Shown here: positions 34,922 through 35,039 of the stretch, one piece after another | Numbering within the stretch: the stretch's first letter is position 1 | How the letters are laid out: every line of letters begins with the position of its first letter | Source: Oscillospiraceae bacterium | GTDB lineage: Bacteria > Bacillota > Clostridia > Oscillospirales > Oscillospiraceae | NCBI GenBank assembly: GCA_020860545.1 | Contig: JAJBUC010000047.1 | Location: 1-35,039, forward strand | Length of the DNA stretch: 35,039 nt | Direction: 5' to 3' | Notes under the pieces: generated by a model | What the model was told of the DNA's origin: nothing | What the model saw: only the letters and a program-made list of their open reading frames with translations | Database searches by the model: none | Program-made: the position numbers and the translations under genes

Positions 34922-35039
34922 CCACAACAAATCGTTTTTTCATACCGAAAAGTTTCCAGATTTCTTTTGACCCCACGCCAATCATTGATAACGTACAATA
35001 AGTTTCGCAAATTAAAAAAAGGACATGGGAAAGGACATG

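Overview
The window looks like a chromosomal segment of a GC-rich Clostridia bacterium, probably of the Oscillospiraceae/Ruminococcaceae type. This is inferred from gene content: RNase J, a complete S10-spc-alpha ribosomal cluster with rpsD inside it, a KOW-domain gene between map and infA, a zinc-binding S14, a cysteine-poor S4, and a type 3 (archaeal/eukaryote-like) prolyl-tRNA synthetase. No rRNA, tRNA or CRISPR array was seen. Nearly everything after the first gene lies on the minus strand.

Layout from left to right. (1) 1-1611 is the 3' part of an RNase J gene on the plus strand, closed by a strong intrinsic terminator. (2) 1721-4574 is a lower-GC minus-strand pair, an aromatic-type aldehyde dehydrogenase followed by an OFA-like MFS transporter. 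A textbook sigma-54 (-24/-12) promoter lies upstream, in a 560-bp region with repeated candidate activator sites. (3) 5135-6385 is a CNNM/CorC-type membrane protein with CBS domains. It is preceded by its own sigma-A promoter and a roughly 120-nt leader ending in an intrinsic terminator, a candidate attenuator or riboswitch. (4) 6671-22647 holds 32 genes read right to left, rpsJ to rplQ: the whole S10, spc and alpha operons plus secY, adk, map, a KOW gene, infA and rpoA. A strong promoter with an A-tract and a roughly 265-nt leader containing an attenuator-like hairpin lie before rpsJ. Most spacers are under 20 nt, but four are expanded, and the rpsN-rpsH spacer can fold into an elaborate multi-hairpin structure. 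(5) 23070-31830 is a proS-aroF-aroB-aroA-aroC-pheA-aroK-aroQ-aroE operon, covering chorismate synthesis from DAHP onward plus the phenylalanine branch, with tight or overlapping junctions and a clear promoter before proS. (6) 31932-32722 is a 791-bp internally deleted ISAs1-family element with intact inverted repeats and a 10-bp target duplication, inserted just upstream of the proS-aro promoter. (7) 32769-34857 is a flippase-like LPG-synthase-TM membrane protein followed by a VanS-like histidine kinase, with no response regulator in the window.

The protein-coding content is largely housekeeping: translation, secretion, nucleotide balance and aromatic amino acid synthesis. The least explained material is in the non-coding RNA or DNA: the CNNM/CorC leader, the structured spacer inside the spc operon, the S10 leader, and the sigma-54 control region of the aldehyde dehydrogenase/transporter pair. 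All coordinates, motifs and repeats were read by eye; no database search or folding program was run.
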